A stretch of 10,215 nucleotides of DNA, from assembly GCA_949284665.1 (NCBI GenBank), contig CASDWR010000149.1, forward strand, positions 1 through 10,215, in the 5' to 3' direction. Shown here one piece after another: positions 1 to 7,507 of the stretch. Position numbers and translations under genes: made by a program. The stretch is from an uncultured Rikenellaceae bacterium (GTDB lineage Bacteria > Bacteroidota > Bacteroidia > Bacteroidales > Rikenellaceae). A model generated the notes under the pieces. It saw nothing but the letters and a program-made list of their open reading frames with translations. It made no database searches and had not been told where the DNA came from. The first letter of the stretch is position 1; every line of letters starts with the position of its first letter.

Positions 1-858
1 AAGTCGGGCTACAATCTTCCGCAGGTCGCGCATCCGATAAATATGGTGATCGGGGAACAGCAACGTATCCACGACATGAAAGGAGTGTCCGAGCATTTCC
101 GTAAACGGCCCGGGGTTTCCGACTCCCGCCAGTGCCATTACATTGCAACCACTTGCCACGTTATCCGTTCCGGCATCCTCAGGGAATACCGGAGTGAGTC
201 GATCACGTAACATGCGTGTGAAGTAAAGGCTTTGATAAGGGTATATTTTCAGCGACTTGAAGATGATCCGCCGCTCGATGGGAGACAAATATTCAGGACA
301 TTTCGTAACGACGATAATATCTGCCCGATAGAGTTGTGAGGGCAGATCGCGCAGTCGACCTTCGGGTAACAGCTTGTCTTCATACACCGGCCTCGTATAG
401 TCCATCAGCACGATGTTAACCTTTGCCTCGACACTCCGATGCTGGAAACCGTCGTCCATCACGATCATATCAACATCCGGAAACTCCCGGACGATCCGCC
501 GAATTCCCTCTGCACGATTTTCACATACCACAACGGGAACATCGGGAAATTTGCGTTTGATCTGTTTGGGTTCATCGCCCGTCTTAAGAAATGAAAGGGT
601 AGGCTCCACGACAAGGTATCCGCGCGTTTTTCGTCCGTATCCTCTCGATAATACGGCAACCTTGCGACTCTTTCCCAACATCCGTACCAAATATTCCGTT
701 ACAGGTGTTTTTCCCGTACCGCCGACGGTCAAGTTCCCGACACAGACGACGGGAATATCGAACTTCTCTTTCCGAAACACGCCCGCATCATAGAGCCAAT
801 GCCGCACATGCAACACCAGCGCATACAACGCAGAGAATATCCGGTACAACAACTTCAT
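1..858 (-). CDS. lpxK: Tetraacyldisaccharide 4'-kinase LpxK (3' end beyond window)
   Basis: LpxK transfers the ATP gamma-phosphate to the 4' position of tetraacyldisaccharide 1-phosphate, giving lipid IVA on the inner face of the inner membrane. The 286 visible codons start MKLLYRIFSALYALVLHVRH, a hydrophobic/amphipathic N-terminus that fits the membrane anchor of this family. The P-loop GGTGKT lies at residues 46-51, SRGYG at 71-75, GDEP at 94-97 and the family signature DDGFQHR at 135-141; GVGNP and PDHH follow near the left edge. The frame stays open to base 1. Family members are about 330-370 residues, so roughly the last fifth is missing. The ATG at 858 is chosen because it places the N-terminal helix and P-loop at the usual distance and lies about 20 bases after the predicted transcription start. 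Identity is nearly certain from the motifs. Confidence 0.96.
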   Translation of the reverse strand, partial: MKLLYRIFSALYALVLHVRHWLYDAGVFRKEKFDIPVVCVGNLTVGGTGKTPVTEYLVRMLGKSRKVAVLSRGYGRKTRGYLVVEPTLSFLKTGDEPKQIKRKFPDVPVVVCENRAEGIRRIVREFPDVDMIVMDDGFQHRSVEAKVNIVLMDYTRPVYEDKLLPEGRLRDLPSQLYRADIIVVTKCPEYLSPIERRIIFKSLKIYPYQSLYFTRMLRDRLTPVFPEDAGTDNVASGCNVMALAGVGNPGPFTEMLGHSFHVVDTLLFPDHHIYRMRDLRKIVARL

Positions 859-884
859 TCGTTCCTCGGGAAACGTTCATTTTT

Positions 885-916
885 CAAAGTTACGGTAAAA
901 AGCCATAACTCCCAAA
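885..916 (-). promoter_or_regulatory. Bacteroidota-type promoter for lpxK
   Basis: Read on the minus strand, TTTG (bases 916-913) and TAACTTTG (892-885) are separated by exactly 20 bases. This matches the Bacteroidota primary sigma-factor consensus, TTTG around -33 and TAnnTTTG around -7. The predicted start would fall near 878, leaving a leader of about 20 bases before the lpxK ATG, with no strong Shine-Dalgarno. This suggests lpxK can be transcribed independently of the upstream PH-like gene. Confidence 0.75.
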
Positions 917-945
917 CTTTTCATTCCGATTTTACGCATTTTGTT

Positions 946-974
946 TCCCGTTCCGAAAACCGACATGAACGGGA
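946..974 (-). terminator. Candidate stem-loop after the PH-like gene
   Basis: A perfect 8-base inverted repeat, TCCCGTTC at 946-953 and GAACGGGA at 967-974, encloses a 13-base loop. It lies about 70 bases beyond the stop of the PH-like gene and just upstream of the lpxK promoter, where a terminator would be expected. No T-tract follows on the minus strand, so it may not be a classic intrinsic terminator. A second, weaker CATGGG/CCCATG repeat lies at 992-1026. Confidence 0.35.
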
Positions 975-1042
975 GGAGTTCGATATGCAAACATGGGTGG
1001 CAACCCTTGTCATCTGTATGCCCATGATAGGCAAACGGCATG

Positions 1043-1570
1043 TCACACCTCCCGACGACCGGCAAATTTCCGCCGCAGGGCAATAGCTTCATCCATCAGT
1101 TCGTCAACACGCGGGCAACTGACGATGTAACGCTTCCCGTAAATATCGGTAAACTCCACGAAATTGTTCCATTCACGGCAATAAAGACGAACCGTCTCCC
1201 GATTTCTGATATCGAAAAATATGCCGAAATAGCCGAAGAATCCGAAACTACCGGCCAACACGAAGACCCACCGCATCTCTTCTCGTTCAACCCGCCGCAC
1301 ATACTTTATTTCGGCAGCCGGCAAACGAGTAATATCCAACACGCATCTTATCTCCAGCACATCCTCCCCGACTTTTATGTCTCGCGGGACGGAAAGTACA
1401 TACAGCGTCAGCACAGCCATCAGGAACGATACGGTCCAGGCCATTACATAACCGCCCTCACCCCAAAAATACCACAACAAAAAAACTGCAATACCGATCA
1501 GGGCAAAAGCAACTACCGTGATCCTTCGGGCCCTTCTGTCGAATTTACCGTATTTGAATCGTTTTTCCAT
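1043..1570 (-). CDS. Small membrane protein, two helices plus PH-like domain
   Basis: This 175-residue protein of unknown role has a basic N-terminus (residues 1-16), two hydrophobic segments at about 17-36 and 43-60 forming a likely helical hairpin, and a mostly polar C-terminal part from 61 on. That part has alternating beta-strand-like stretches and a final helix (about 154-170). The layout, including DIYGKRYIVSCPRVDELMDEA near the end, resembles bacterial PH-like (bPH) membrane proteins common in Bacteroidota; this is a fold-level judgement, not a function. A further hydrophobic stretch at 101-120 could be buried strand or a third membrane segment. The ATG at 1570 is one of three closely spaced ATGs but the only one in frame. 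A C9 tract lies about 25 bases upstream. Placement between ispD and lpxK hints at an envelope role, which is inference. Confidence 0.8.
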   Translation of the reverse strand: MEKRFKYGKFDRRARRITVVAFALIGIAVFLLWYFWGEGGYVMAWTVSFLMAVLTLYVLSVPRDIKVGEDVLEIRCVLDITRLPAAEIKYVRRVEREEMRWVFVLAGSFGFFGYFGIFFDIRNRETVRLYCREWNNFVEFTDIYGKRYIVSCPRVDELMDEAIALRRKFAGRREV

Positions 1571-1594
1571 CCATCATTGCTTTCTCCAAAATAT

Positions 1595-1603
1595 CCCCCC
1601 CCC
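1595..1603. repeat. C9/G9 homopolymer upstream of the PH-like gene
   Basis: Nine consecutive C on the plus strand (G on the minus strand) lie in the 198-base gap between ispD and the PH-like gene, 25 bases before the latter's ATG. On the minus strand the run precedes TATTTTG, a near match to the TAnnTTTG -7 box with one base fewer in the middle, so it would fall in the promoter spacer. No good TTTG -33 box is visible at the right distance. Long C/G runs are prone to slippage. Confidence 0.9.
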
Positions 1604-1768
1604 AACTTTTATAAAAACTTCCCGGCCGGAATTGCCGCTTCACCTCCTTGGGGATCAATTCCTGCTCCCATCGTCTTATACACTGCCGCCCCCTTCTCTC
1701 CGCATCGGTCTCTTTGCAATCTTGTCCGACCGTACTTCCCCACAAGGACGGCAGGAGAATATCGTCTT

Positions 1769-2443
1769 TCAATCCATACCGGCCGCAACCAAGGCCTCGG
1801 CAAAAACCATATCCGACGGTGTGGTGATTTTGATGTTACCATACTCTCCCTGACAATAGGAGAGTTCCACACCGTAACGTTCCACCACTGAACCGTCATC
1901 GGTGAAAGCCGGCGAATAGTCTACCTCGTATGCCTTGCGCAACAGATCGGCTGCAAATACCTGCGGGGTCTGCACGGCTCGCAACATCGAACGGTCGATA
2001 ATCTCCATCCGACTGCCTTGAATAATCCGAAACGAATCGACAGGTTCGATTACCGGAATCGCCGTTCCGAATTTGTAAGCGGTGCCTATACAGCGGAAAA
2101 TCAGTTCCCGGCTCAACAGAGGTCGCACACCATCCTGCACGGCGATAAAATCACACGCACCGAGTACACCCAACCCATTCCGCACGGAGCCGAAACGATT
2201 GCGACCGCCAGCACAACATACATGTGTTCCGAGAAGTCCGTACTTTTCGCATATTTCCTGCCAACGTGCCATTTCATGCTGGGGGAGTACTACAACAATC
2301 GGACTTTCGGGCAAAGCCTGAAGAAATTTCTCCAGACACCATACCAGCACCTCCTTGCCGCAAAGCGGCAAGAATTGCTTCGGAATCCCGCTTCCCATCC
2401 GCGTTCCCGAACCGCCGGCTACGATAATCACTCCTGTTTTCAT
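1769..2443 (-). CDS. ispD: 2-C-methyl-D-erythritol 4-phosphate cytidylyltransferase IspD
   Basis: IspD joins CTP and methylerythritol 4-phosphate to give CDP-methylerythritol, the third step of the non-mevalonate isoprenoid pathway; it acts in the cytosol. The 224-residue length is normal. The nucleotide-binding loop GGSGTRMG is at residues 10-17 with PKQF at 21-24. The GG-RNRFGSVRNGL block spans 79-91, DGVRP 104-108 (DGVRP rather than the DAARP seen in enterobacteria), QTPQVF 158-163, TDDGSVVE 181-188 and NIKITTPSDM 203-212. All expected catalytic elements appear present. The gene follows the UPF0306 gene after 116 bases, where I see no TAnnTTTG box, so it may be transcribed from upstream. 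Downstream products of the pathway feed undecaprenyl and quinone synthesis. Confidence 0.95.
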   Translation of the reverse strand: MKTGVIIVAGGSGTRMGSGIPKQFLPLCGKEVLVWCLEKFLQALPESPIVVVLPQHEMARWQEICEKYGLLGTHVCCAGGRNRFGSVRNGLGVLGACDFIAVQDGVRPLLSRELIFRCIGTAYKFGTAIPVIEPVDSFRIIQGSRMEIIDRSMLRAVQTPQVFAADLLRKAYEVDYSPAFTDDGSVVERYGVELSYCQGEYGNIKITTPSDMVFAEALVAAGMD

Positions 2444-2532
2444 CTCGAATTATCTTTACACACTCCTATCCCCTCCAACGAATCACACCTCCGTTCGCCA
2501 TATCCGGACTCACAATCCTCGCCCTCCCCGCC

Positions 2533-2547
2533 GGTGTTTTCCACACC
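2533..2547 (-). terminator. Weak stem-loop after the UPF0306 gene
   Basis: GGTGT at 2533-2537 and ACACC at 2543-2547 form a 5-base stem with a 5-base loop, about 13 bases beyond the stop of the UPF0306 gene and upstream of ispD. The stem is short and no T-tract follows on the minus strand, so it could be chance. Confidence 0.2.
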
Positions 2548-2559
2548 ACCCGAGAGCAA

Positions 2560-3012
2560 TCATGCGGAAAAATCCACTCTCCATATCAGTTTTTTACCGA
2601 ATCCCAACCGGTTGTCGGTAAACTTCATCATGTCGGGACTCAACACCCAAAGGGTCAGTTTGGCCGCAATGGCATAGGGAAACCGCAACAGATAGGCTTT
2701 GCGTGCACGCGAAGCGATTTCACCTTCCGCCGGCATGACCTTACCGGTAATCTGCAACCCCCTCACCTTTCCGACACTTCGGGTCTCGAGCACCACGGAT
2801 GCCGCCACTTTCGAATGCACGTTCATTTGAACAGCATGTTTTGTTTCCCTGTCCGACGTAAATACGAAAAGGTTCTCCTCGGCCATCCATACGTAGAACA
2901 GATTGGCACAATAAGGATCACCTCCTCCGACCGTTGCCAGTGTCATCACGTGGTGACACTCGATAAAGTCCGCGATTCTCGGATCAACTCTGTTCTTTGC
3001 CAGGGGTTCCAT
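2560..3012 (-). CDS. UPF0306/YhbP-like PNPOx-type split-barrel protein
   Basis: The 150-residue product matches the UPF0306 family typified by E. coli YhbP. Recognisable blocks are HVMTLATV (21-28), YCANLFYVW (34-42), TKHAVQM (57-63), the GLQITGKV strand (85-92), ARKAYLLRFP (103-112) and the near-invariant FTDNRLGFGKKLIW (131-144). The family belongs to the flavin-binding split-barrel (pyridoxamine 5'-phosphate oxidase-like) superfamily; no reaction is established and flavin binding here is inference. The ATG at 3012 lies inside the 3' end of the M23 peptidase gene (29-base overlap, different frame), and starting there gives the length usual for the family, so the overlap seems real. It suggests translational coupling with the peptidase gene. 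No signal peptide is visible; it is probably cytosolic. Confidence 0.88.
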   Translation of the reverse strand: MEPLAKNRVDPRIADFIECHHVMTLATVGGGDPYCANLFYVWMAEENLFVFTSDRETKHAVQMNVHSKVAASVVLETRSVGKVRGLQITGKVMPAEGEIASRARKAYLLRFPYAIAAKLTLWVLSPDMMKFTDNRLGFGKKLIWRVDFSA

Positions 3013-4363
3013 CGCTTTTATTTTCCGCGATTTCCGTTACAGCCTCCTGACCGTTCCCAGTTGCCGGCACAGCAGTAATATCGAGCAGGGTCAACCGTTC
3101 CCCTTCGGGCACATCTCCCTGCAATTCGACCAAAACCTTGTCGCGTGCCACTTCGAAACGCGACATTTCCTCCTGACGGACAGGTTCCACAGGTTCGGAC
3201 GGCGCCTTCAGCGGATCAATAGCCATCCCTCCCTTATACAGGCGAAAATCAAGGTGGGGACCGGTAGACAACCCGGTAGACCCTACATAGCCAATCAATT
3301 GTCCCTGAGCCACCCGACTCCCTACCGCAATTCCCTTGGCATATCCTCGCAAGTGCATGTATGCAGACGACAGATTGTTCGCATGCTTCAATTTCAGATA
3401 ATTACCGCCTCCTTTCCTGTCGTAGTACTTGGCTACTACCACCCCGTCGGCAATCGCCACAACCGGGGTTCCAGACGGTGCCGCATAATCCACCCCCAGA
3501 TGCGGCCGCCGGATCTTGAGAATCGGGTGCATCCGGCCATATGAGAAACGCGAACTGATTCGTGAATATTTCAACGGAGCCTTTAACAACTGTTTTCTCA
3601 AACTGTTCCCATTCTCATCCCAGAAACTGATACGACCATCCTGTTCATAGGGGATAGCAAAATACTCCTTCCCACCGTGACGAAAGACTGCGCCCCATAT
3701 CTGGCCGATTCCCACACGAGTGGTATCAATGAACTCTTCGTCATAGATCACGGTAAACTCATCCCCTTTCTGCAAACCGAAAAAGTCGACACTCCAGCCG
3801 AATATGTCTTCCATTTCGCACGAAAGTGCTGCAGGCAGATCATTAGCCATCATACAATTCCACAGAGAACTCTCGATTTTGGCCGTCGCCTTTCTCCGTT
3901 GCAATTCTACCTCTTTCCGTCCTTCGGTCACCACAACCGAATCCTCCAGCAACGACACTACCACATAATCGGTCGGATTCTTTTCATACACGAAATAGGC
4001 AAGTTGCGACGAACACGAATCGCTCCGCACGAAAGCCGTGTACTTGTGTCCGGCACGCATACCGCGCATGTCGTATATCGGACGGCTGACACGATCAATC
4101 CGATCGATCGTCGCAGGACCGATACCGTAACGTCCCAGAATATGCGACAACGTCTCTCCGTTCTTCACCTCTCCCTCTTCGAATTCGAAGCCGTCGCAGG
4201 GAATTCCATATACCCGTTTCGGTTCGACCTCCTCTGCAACTAACGTTTCATCCGTTCCCGGAGCCGGGCGCAGCGACCTGACTGCAAAGGCAATGGCAAT
4301 CAGCGCAACGACAATGCCCACTCCTCCGCACACATATTTTACCTTCTCTTTTTCGAACATCAT
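2984..4363 (-). CDS. Membrane-anchored M23-family metallopeptidase with LysM/OapA-like region
   Basis: This 459-residue protein likely cuts peptidoglycan peptide cross-links. Residues 11-29 form one hydrophobic segment after a lysine-rich start, so the rest is probably periplasmic. Residues 62-112 (GEVKNGETLSHILGRYGI...) resemble the LysM/OapA-like domain of MepM/YebA-type endopeptidases, followed by a linker domain (about 120-260). The M23 core runs from about 265 to 386: HLGVD gives H288 and D292, H327 and H337 (YMHL) follow, and GPHLDFR gives H370 and D372. The usual motif is HLH, so the last zinc-ligand histidine is replaced by aspartate. The tail (387-459) is acidic and probably unstructured. 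Two adjacent ATGs (4363, 4360) could both serve. The gene follows the dipeptidyl peptidase gene by 144 bases; no TAnnTTTG box is visible there, so co-transcription is plausible. Confidence 0.9.
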   Translation of the reverse strand: MMFEKEKVKYVCGGVGIVVALIAIAFAVRSLRPAPGTDETLVAEEVEPKRVYGIPCDGFEFEEGEVKNGETLSHILGRYGIGPATIDRIDRVSRPIYDMRGMRAGHKYTAFVRSDSCSSQLAYFVYEKNPTDYVVVSLLEDSVVVTEGRKEVELQRRKATAKIESSLWNCMMANDLPAALSCEMEDIFGWSVDFFGLQKGDEFTVIYDEEFIDTTRVGIGQIWGAVFRHGGKEYFAIPYEQDGRISFWDENGNSLRKQLLKAPLKYSRISSRFSYGRMHPILKIRRPHLGVDYAAPSGTPVVAIADGVVVAKYYDRKGGGNYLKLKHANNLSSAYMHLRGYAKGIAVGSRVAQGQLIGYVGSTGLSTGPHLDFRLYKGGMAIDPLKAPSEPVEPVRQEEMSRFEVARDKVLVELQGDVPEGERLTLLDITAVPATGNGQEAVTEIAENKSDGTPGKEQS

Positions 4364-4507
4364 CCTCTTGACTTTCCGTATCTACATTCACTATTTAACT
4401 CTCTTACGATCATCTTCCCGGGACGGTGTTCCCCATCCTCGTTTTTCCCCTTTTCTGTCCGTTGTCCGCCACACTCTCGGGGTCTCTGCTTCTTACGACC
4501 AAGAGAT

Positions 4508-6556
4508 TCAGCCATTTTTCGAAGGGAGGAAAGAGTAATTCCGGGAATACTCCAACATCTGCTCCACATAATCTTCCGGATACTCTATCTTCACATCCAC
4601 GATTTCGCCGCCTTCCATAACAGGGCTGTATTTCGGGTTGACGAACCCGCTGTACGGCTGGATACCGAGTTTCCCATATCGTTCCAATACTTCGGCATGC
4701 AAGACCGGATCGATCTTCACGGCATATTTCTCAACCAACTCCTTTCCGGCTTCGAAATCTCCTTCGGACTTGATACGCTGGATTTCACGCAACATCTTCC
4801 CGAAGAGCGCCCGCAATTTATCGAAATCGTTCACAACGATATAGGTCTTCCCGTTCTCGACCACCTTTTCGATCACATTGTCCGCACGCCCCTGCTCATA
4901 GCACCATTCGGCAATCAGTTTCCGATTACGCATATGGGCCTGTTCCACGTTCTTGCCGAGTTCGATCCGGGCGAACTGCGTCATCATGCCGTTCATGATA
5001 TAACTGGCATACTCCGCCTTGGCAACATCGGCATTGGGGACGATACCCAATTCTACAAGTTTCGGATCTGCAAGATAATAGAGGGCAAAAAGGTCGGCCC
5101 TTGTTTCTTCCAAAGCGGAGCCATATTGTTTCAATTCGTCGCCATTGGTTCCGGGGGCCAATTGACCGGACCCATGTCCGAGACATTCATGCAAATCGGT
5201 ATGCAAATTATCCCCGAGCGTTCCGTATTTCGTAATCCGTTCGCGATCTTCGGGACGCAACATGAACTCTTCCAGGAAACCGTTTCCTTTCGAACTTTCG
5301 GAATAGGCTTCCGTAATATTCTGGATCGTAACAGACTTCGACCCGTGTTCCTTTCGAATCCAGTCGGCATTGGGGAGATTGATGCCGATAGGGGTTGCCG
5401 GGTAGCAATCACCACCGAGGATGGCGGCTGTAATCACTTTCGCCGAAACGCCTTTTACCTCCTTTTTTTTGTATTCGGGTTGTACGGGCGAATGATCTTC
5501 GAACCACTGGGCCTGCGCACTGATGATTTCAGTCCGTCGGGTGGCCTCTTCATTCTTGAAGTTCACCAAAGCCTCCCATGAGGCTTTCCGGCCCAATGGA
5601 TCCCCGTAATTTTCCGTAAAACCATTCACAAAATCGACATTGCTCACCGTATCCTGGACCCAAAGGATATTGAATTCGTCGAACTCTTTCAGATCGCCCG
5701 ACCGGTAATAGGATATCAGTTTTTCAATCGTGGACTTCTGAGGCTCCTCAGCCACATCGGCCGCCAAATCGAGCCAATAAATGATTTTTTCGATGGCAGG
5801 CGAATACATGCCGTCTACTTTCCACACTTTTTCATAGATACGACCGTTTTCCTTGACAAGCTTGGAATTCAAGCCGTAGGAAATGGGAGTCCGATCGGTC
5901 GGATCGACCATCTTTGCATAGAACTGTTCCGCTTCTTTTTGCGAAACGCCTTCGTAATAGTTCATCGCAGAGTGTTTCAACATGTCGCTGTCGGCCGACT
6001 GACTGACACGCACCGGATAAAGATCCGGATCGAACAGAATCGGTTCAATAACCGCCAGCAACTCCTCACGGGTTCCGAAATCGGTGGGCAACTCTTCATC
6101 CGGGACACATGCAACCAACATTTCGAAAAAGTCCCGATCGAATTCCGGCGTGAACTTATCGGTCGAATAATGGTGATGAATGCCATTGGCGAACCACACT
6201 TTTTTCAAATATTTTTCGAATGCCTTCCATTGAGCATTCTCCTGATCACCGCCATTGTAGTTCATATAGATCGCTTCGAGCGTTCTTCTTATCGGCAAAT
6301 TATATTTAAAATTCTGATCGTAAAGGATATCTCGACCGCAAAGAGCAGCCTCGTTCAAATAATAAATCAACTTTTTCTGTTGCAGGGGCAACGCTTCGAA
6401 ACCCGGCACCTGATAACGCAGGACCTTGATATCATCGAATTTGTCCACGATCCATTTGAAATCGTCGGTTCCATCCGTCTGACCGGAGCGGGAGCTGCAG
6501 GAAATACCTCCTATCGCTATCATAGACATCATGCTCAAAACAAAACCTTTCTTCAT
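4508..6556 (-). CDS. Dipeptidyl peptidase III (family M49), exported, probable lipoprotein
   Basis: Zinc enzymes of family M49 remove dipeptides from the N-terminus of short peptides. The 682-residue length fits bacterial members such as the Bacteroides enzyme (about 675). The zinc motif HExxGH is HECLGH at 456-461, followed by GSGQL; the second motif reads EETRAD at 483-488, supplying the third zinc ligand. The N-terminus MKKGFVLSMMSMIAIGGISC is a signal peptide ending at Cys20, probably lipidated, although Gly at -3 makes a poor lipobox; SSRSGQTDG follows as a typical flexible tether. That places the enzyme in the periplasm or on the envelope, unlike cytosolic eukaryotic DPP III. A run of eight A lies in codons 363-365 (bases 5463-5470) without breaking the frame. 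The gene diverges from panC and leads the minus-strand cluster; its neighbour is a peptidoglycan peptidase, so cell-wall peptide turnover is possible but unproven. Confidence 0.93.
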   Translation of the reverse strand: MKKGFVLSMMSMIAIGGISCSSRSGQTDGTDDFKWIVDKFDDIKVLRYQVPGFEALPLQQKKLIYYLNEAALCGRDILYDQNFKYNLPIRRTLEAIYMNYNGGDQENAQWKAFEKYLKKVWFANGIHHHYSTDKFTPEFDRDFFEMLVACVPDEELPTDFGTREELLAVIEPILFDPDLYPVRVSQSADSDMLKHSAMNYYEGVSQKEAEQFYAKMVDPTDRTPISYGLNSKLVKENGRIYEKVWKVDGMYSPAIEKIIYWLDLAADVAEEPQKSTIEKLISYYRSGDLKEFDEFNILWVQDTVSNVDFVNGFTENYGDPLGRKASWEALVNFKNEEATRRTEIISAQAQWFEDHSPVQPEYKKKEVKGVSAKVITAAILGGDCYPATPIGINLPNADWIRKEHGSKSVTIQNITEAYSESSKGNGFLEEFMLRPEDRERITKYGTLGDNLHTDLHECLGHGSGQLAPGTNGDELKQYGSALEETRADLFALYYLADPKLVELGIVPNADVAKAEYASYIMNGMMTQFARIELGKNVEQAHMRNRKLIAEWCYEQGRADNVIEKVVENGKTYIVVNDFDKLRALFGKMLREIQRIKSEGDFEAGKELVEKYAVKIDPVLHAEVLERYGKLGIQPYSGFVNPKYSPVMEGGEIVDVKIEYPEDYVEQMLEYSRNYSFLPSKNG

Positions 6557-6581
6557 ATATAATGTGGATTTTTATACGCAA

Positions 6582-6589
6582 CAAAGGTA
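6582..6589 (-). promoter_or_regulatory. Bacteroidota -7 box for the DPP III gene
   Basis: On the minus strand the sequence TACCTTTG matches TAnnTTTG. It lies 26 bases before the ATG at 6556, giving a leader of about 19 bases. No TTTG is found 19-21 bases further upstream, so the -33 element is weak or missing. Confidence 0.6.
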
Positions 6590-6609
6590 AAAAATAATTC
6601 GGAGAAACG

Positions 6610-6641
6610 TTGGCTGTTCAAATGAATTATTCCTAACTTTG
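6610..6641 (+). promoter_or_regulatory. Bacteroidota-type promoter for panCD
   Basis: TAACTTTG at 6634-6641 is a full match to the -7 consensus TAnnTTTG. TTGG at 6610-6613, 20 bases earlier (or GTTG with a spacer of 21), is a partial -33 box. The start site would fall near 6648, about 23 bases before the panC ATG. The purine-rich GAAAGAGA just before the ATG could help ribosome binding. Confidence 0.7.
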
Positions 6642-6670
6642 CCCCGACTAAAAATCCCGTTCGAAAGAGA

Positions 6671-7507
6671 ATGAAACGAATTTCCACGAAAGCCCTACTT
6701 GAAGGACAACTCGCAATGCACGAAACCGACACGATCGGTCTGGTCCCGACCATGGGGGCCTTGCATGCAGGCCACCTTTCATTGGTGGAGAGAGCACGCA
6801 AAGAGTGTGCCGTGGTCGTAGTCAGTATTTTCGTAAACCCCACACAGTTCAATGACAAAAACGATCTGAAGAACTACCCTCGGACACCGGATGCGGATTG
6901 TCTGTTATTGGAAAAGGTAGGGGTCGACTATGTCTTCACCCCCACTGTCGAAGAGATATATCCGGAACCGGACACCCGTATCTTCGATTTCGGGATGGTG
7001 GACAAGGTGATGGAAGGAGCCACCCGTCCGGGTCATTTCAATGGTGTGGGGCAAGTGGTGAGCCGACTGTTCGACATTGTTCGTCCCGACCGGGCCTATT
7101 TCGGAGAGAAAGACTTTCAACAAATTGCGGTCATCAAATCGCTCGTTGCCCAATTGGGGTTACGTGTAAAGATCGTAGAATGTCCAATCGTACGGGACAG
7201 CGACGGACTGGCACTCAGTTCGCGCAATACCCTGCTTGATCCAGAACACCGTGCTGCTGCCCCGCACATCTATGCCGTGTTGCGACAAGCGGTCGGCAAA
7301 AAGGGTGAAATGAGCGTGGAAGCGTTGCAACGATGGGTCGCGGAGGAAGTGGAGAAGAACCCGCTGTTAAAGGTAATTTATTTCAAGATCGTGGACACAC
7401 GGACGATGCAGGAAGTCTCATCATGGGATGACAAATGCGATAAACAAGGCTGTATCGCGGTTCAGGCCGGTCCGATCCGATTGATCGATAATATTCGTTT
7501 GGCATGA
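6671..7507 (+). CDS. panC: Pantothenate synthetase PanC
   Basis: PanC condenses pantoate with beta-alanine, using ATP through a pantoyl-adenylate, to form pantothenate, the precursor of coenzyme A; it is cytosolic. At 278 residues it has the family length. Visible motifs are [15 protein letters not shown] (25-39), holding the HxGH nucleotide-binding signature at 32-35; FVNPTQF (54-60); RPGHFNGV (119-126); the ATP-site block GEKDFQQ (145-151); [12 protein letters not shown] (175-186), which includes the KMSKS-like SSRN loop. The ATG at 6671 gives the canonical [10 protein letters not shown] start and sits behind a good promoter. The stop overlaps the panD start as ATGA, a sign of translational coupling. 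All recognised catalytic motifs are intact. Confidence 0.97.
   Translation: MKRISTKALLEGQLAMHETDTIGLVPTMGALHAGHLSLVERARKECAVVVVSIFVNPTQFNDKNDLKNYPRTPDADCLLLEKVGVDYVFTPTVEEIYPEPDTRIFDFGMVDKVMEGATRPGHFNGVGQVVSRLFDIVRPDRAYFGEKDFQQIAVIKSLVAQLGLRVKIVECPIVRDSDGLALSSRNTLLDPEHRAAAPHIYAVLRQAVGKKGEMSVEALQRWVAEEVEKNPLLKVIYFKIVDTRTMQEVSSWDDKCDKQGCIAVQAGPIRLIDNIRLA

Noticed and set aside
1545..1772. 75-codon minus-strand frame starting at a TTG that overlaps the ispD stop
   Set aside because: It has no recognisable motif, unusual composition, and overlaps the start of the better supported PH-like gene. It is kept only as part of the C9-tract finding.
1040..1891. 283-codon plus-strand frame
   Set aside because: It is antisense to the PH-like gene and the 3' end of ispD, is rich in His/Pro/Ser as expected of a reverse-strand shadow, and has no family features.
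5463..5470. Run of eight A (coding strand) in the DPP III gene as a possible frameshift site
   Set aside because: It encodes a simple Lys-Lys-Lys segment in a full-length, intact protein; no alternative product is suggested by the adjacent frames.
4697..5581. 294-codon plus-strand frame
   Set aside because: It lies wholly antisense to the dipeptidyl peptidase III gene, including its zinc motifs, and shows no family features.
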